This document shows positions 5,620-5,977 of a stretch of DNA of 5,977 bases, piece after piece (position 1 is the stretch's first letter; every line of letters starts with the position of its first letter). Location of the stretch: NCBI GenBank assembly GCA_003223065.1, contig QHXU01000298.1, forward strand, positions 5,180-11,156. Reading direction: 5' to 3'. The notes beneath the pieces are model-generated. The model searched no databases and was not told the DNA's origin. It was given only the letters and a program-made list of their open reading frames with translations. The DNA is from Acidobacteriota bacterium. GTDB lineage: Bacteria > Acidobacteriota > Terriglobia > Bryobacterales > Bryobacteraceae. A program made the translations under genes and the position numbers.

Positions 5620-5977
5620 TTAACTTGCTAGCGCATACTCGTGCTCTTCTACTCTTTCGGAAGCTTCTACCTTTGCGTGCTGTGCGGCCAGCCATCGAGC
5701 CAGCCGCTCCAGGTGTTCTTCCCGATCCACCAGGCTGCAGACGGGCAGGCCCGTATACTCCTCGGCCTGTTCCGCCGTTGCTCCGTCACTCGCGTGCCAG
5801 AGCAGCAGCCCGCACCGCTCGCCTAAATCGGCGGAGCGCAGCCACTCCGCCTTTTCGCGCGTGAGCTCGAGCGAAGCCCAATCCGCGCTACCCACCAAAA
5901 ACACGGCATCGGACGCCCGCAGCACCTCAAGCTCACGGGCTTCCTCGGCGCCGGAAAGATCTGCGCAAATGACCGAA
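5620..5977 (-). CDS. C-terminal part of a ParA/MinD-fold ATPase resembling CpaE/TadZ (partial)
   Basis: The minus-strand frame enters from the right edge and stays open for 118 residues to the TAA at 5622-5620. A GTG at 5925 could act as a start, but the 17 residues before it (SVICADLSGAEEARELE) continue the domain, so the gene is truncated by the window rather than starting there. Features in order are a hydrophobic strand ending in ADLSG (4-9 of the visible part), like the Walker-B-type strand of CpaE proteins; ASDAVFLVGSADWASLELTREKAEWLRSADLG, which follows the CpaE pattern of a strand, a loop, then a helix with REK and L-R-S-x-D-L-G; CGLLLWHAS, in the position of the asparagine-containing strand; and TGLPV, followed by a DREEHLERLARWLAA helix. 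CpaE/TadZ proteins are divergent P-loop ATPases that localise Flp/Tad pilus machinery. The P-loop is outside the window, so a general MinD/ParA-like ATPase is also possible. The stop is 64 bp from the thiC start on the same strand. Confidence 0.5.
   Translation of the reverse strand, partial: SVICADLSGAEEARELEVLRASDAVFLVGSADWASLELTREKAEWLRSADLGERCGLLLWHASDGATAEQAEEYTGLPVCSLVDREEHLERLARWLAAQHAKVEASERVEEHEYALAS

Overview
The window looks like an ordinary chromosomal segment of a GC-rich, non-enteric bacterium. The protein style points to an acidobacterium of the Solibacter/Bryobacter type: the MoaD sequence, the Geobacter-like compact ThiC, a large secreted PHP-type metallohydrolase, and TATA(A/C)T boxes set close to start codons. 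This taxonomic call comes from memory of such proteins and was not tested by a search. There are no tRNA, rRNA, CRISPR, IS or phage sequences. Coding density is high and no gene-free stretch exceeds about 70 bases.

Layout. At the left edge (1-220, minus strand) is the N-terminal part of a MoaD-like molybdopterin synthase small subunit, cut by the window end. A 65-bp divergent intergenic region follows, with a TATAAT box 8 nt before the next start codon. Reading right on the plus strand come a hot-dog acyl-CoA thioesterase of the YbgC/FadM family (286-690), phosphoglycerate kinase (pgk, start chosen at 750) and a 737-residue secreted protein whose C-terminal half resembles PHP-superfamily, CehA/McbA-like metallohydrolases (1947-4160). 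Converging on it with only 21 bp between stop codons is thiC on the minus strand (4182-5555), which makes the thiamine pyrimidine. Upstream of thiC on the same strand is the C-terminal part of a ParA/MinD-fold ATPase resembling CpaE/TadZ (5620 to the right edge).

The genes do not form one obvious pathway. pgk belongs to central carbon metabolism, thiC and moaD to cofactor synthesis, the thioesterase to acyl-CoA housekeeping, the secreted metallohydrolase to an unknown extracytoplasmic reaction, and the CpaE-like protein to possible pilus or secretion localisation. The thioesterase, pgk and metallohydrolase genes are codirectional with gaps of 59 and 27 bp and could share a transcript, though TATA-like boxes suggest extra starts.

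I found no convincing new multi-gene system. The points most worth a second look are the divergent metal motifs and large unassigned N-terminal half of the secreted protein, the missing TPP riboswitch before thiC, and the apparently leaderless arrangement of the thioesterase and thiC genes.
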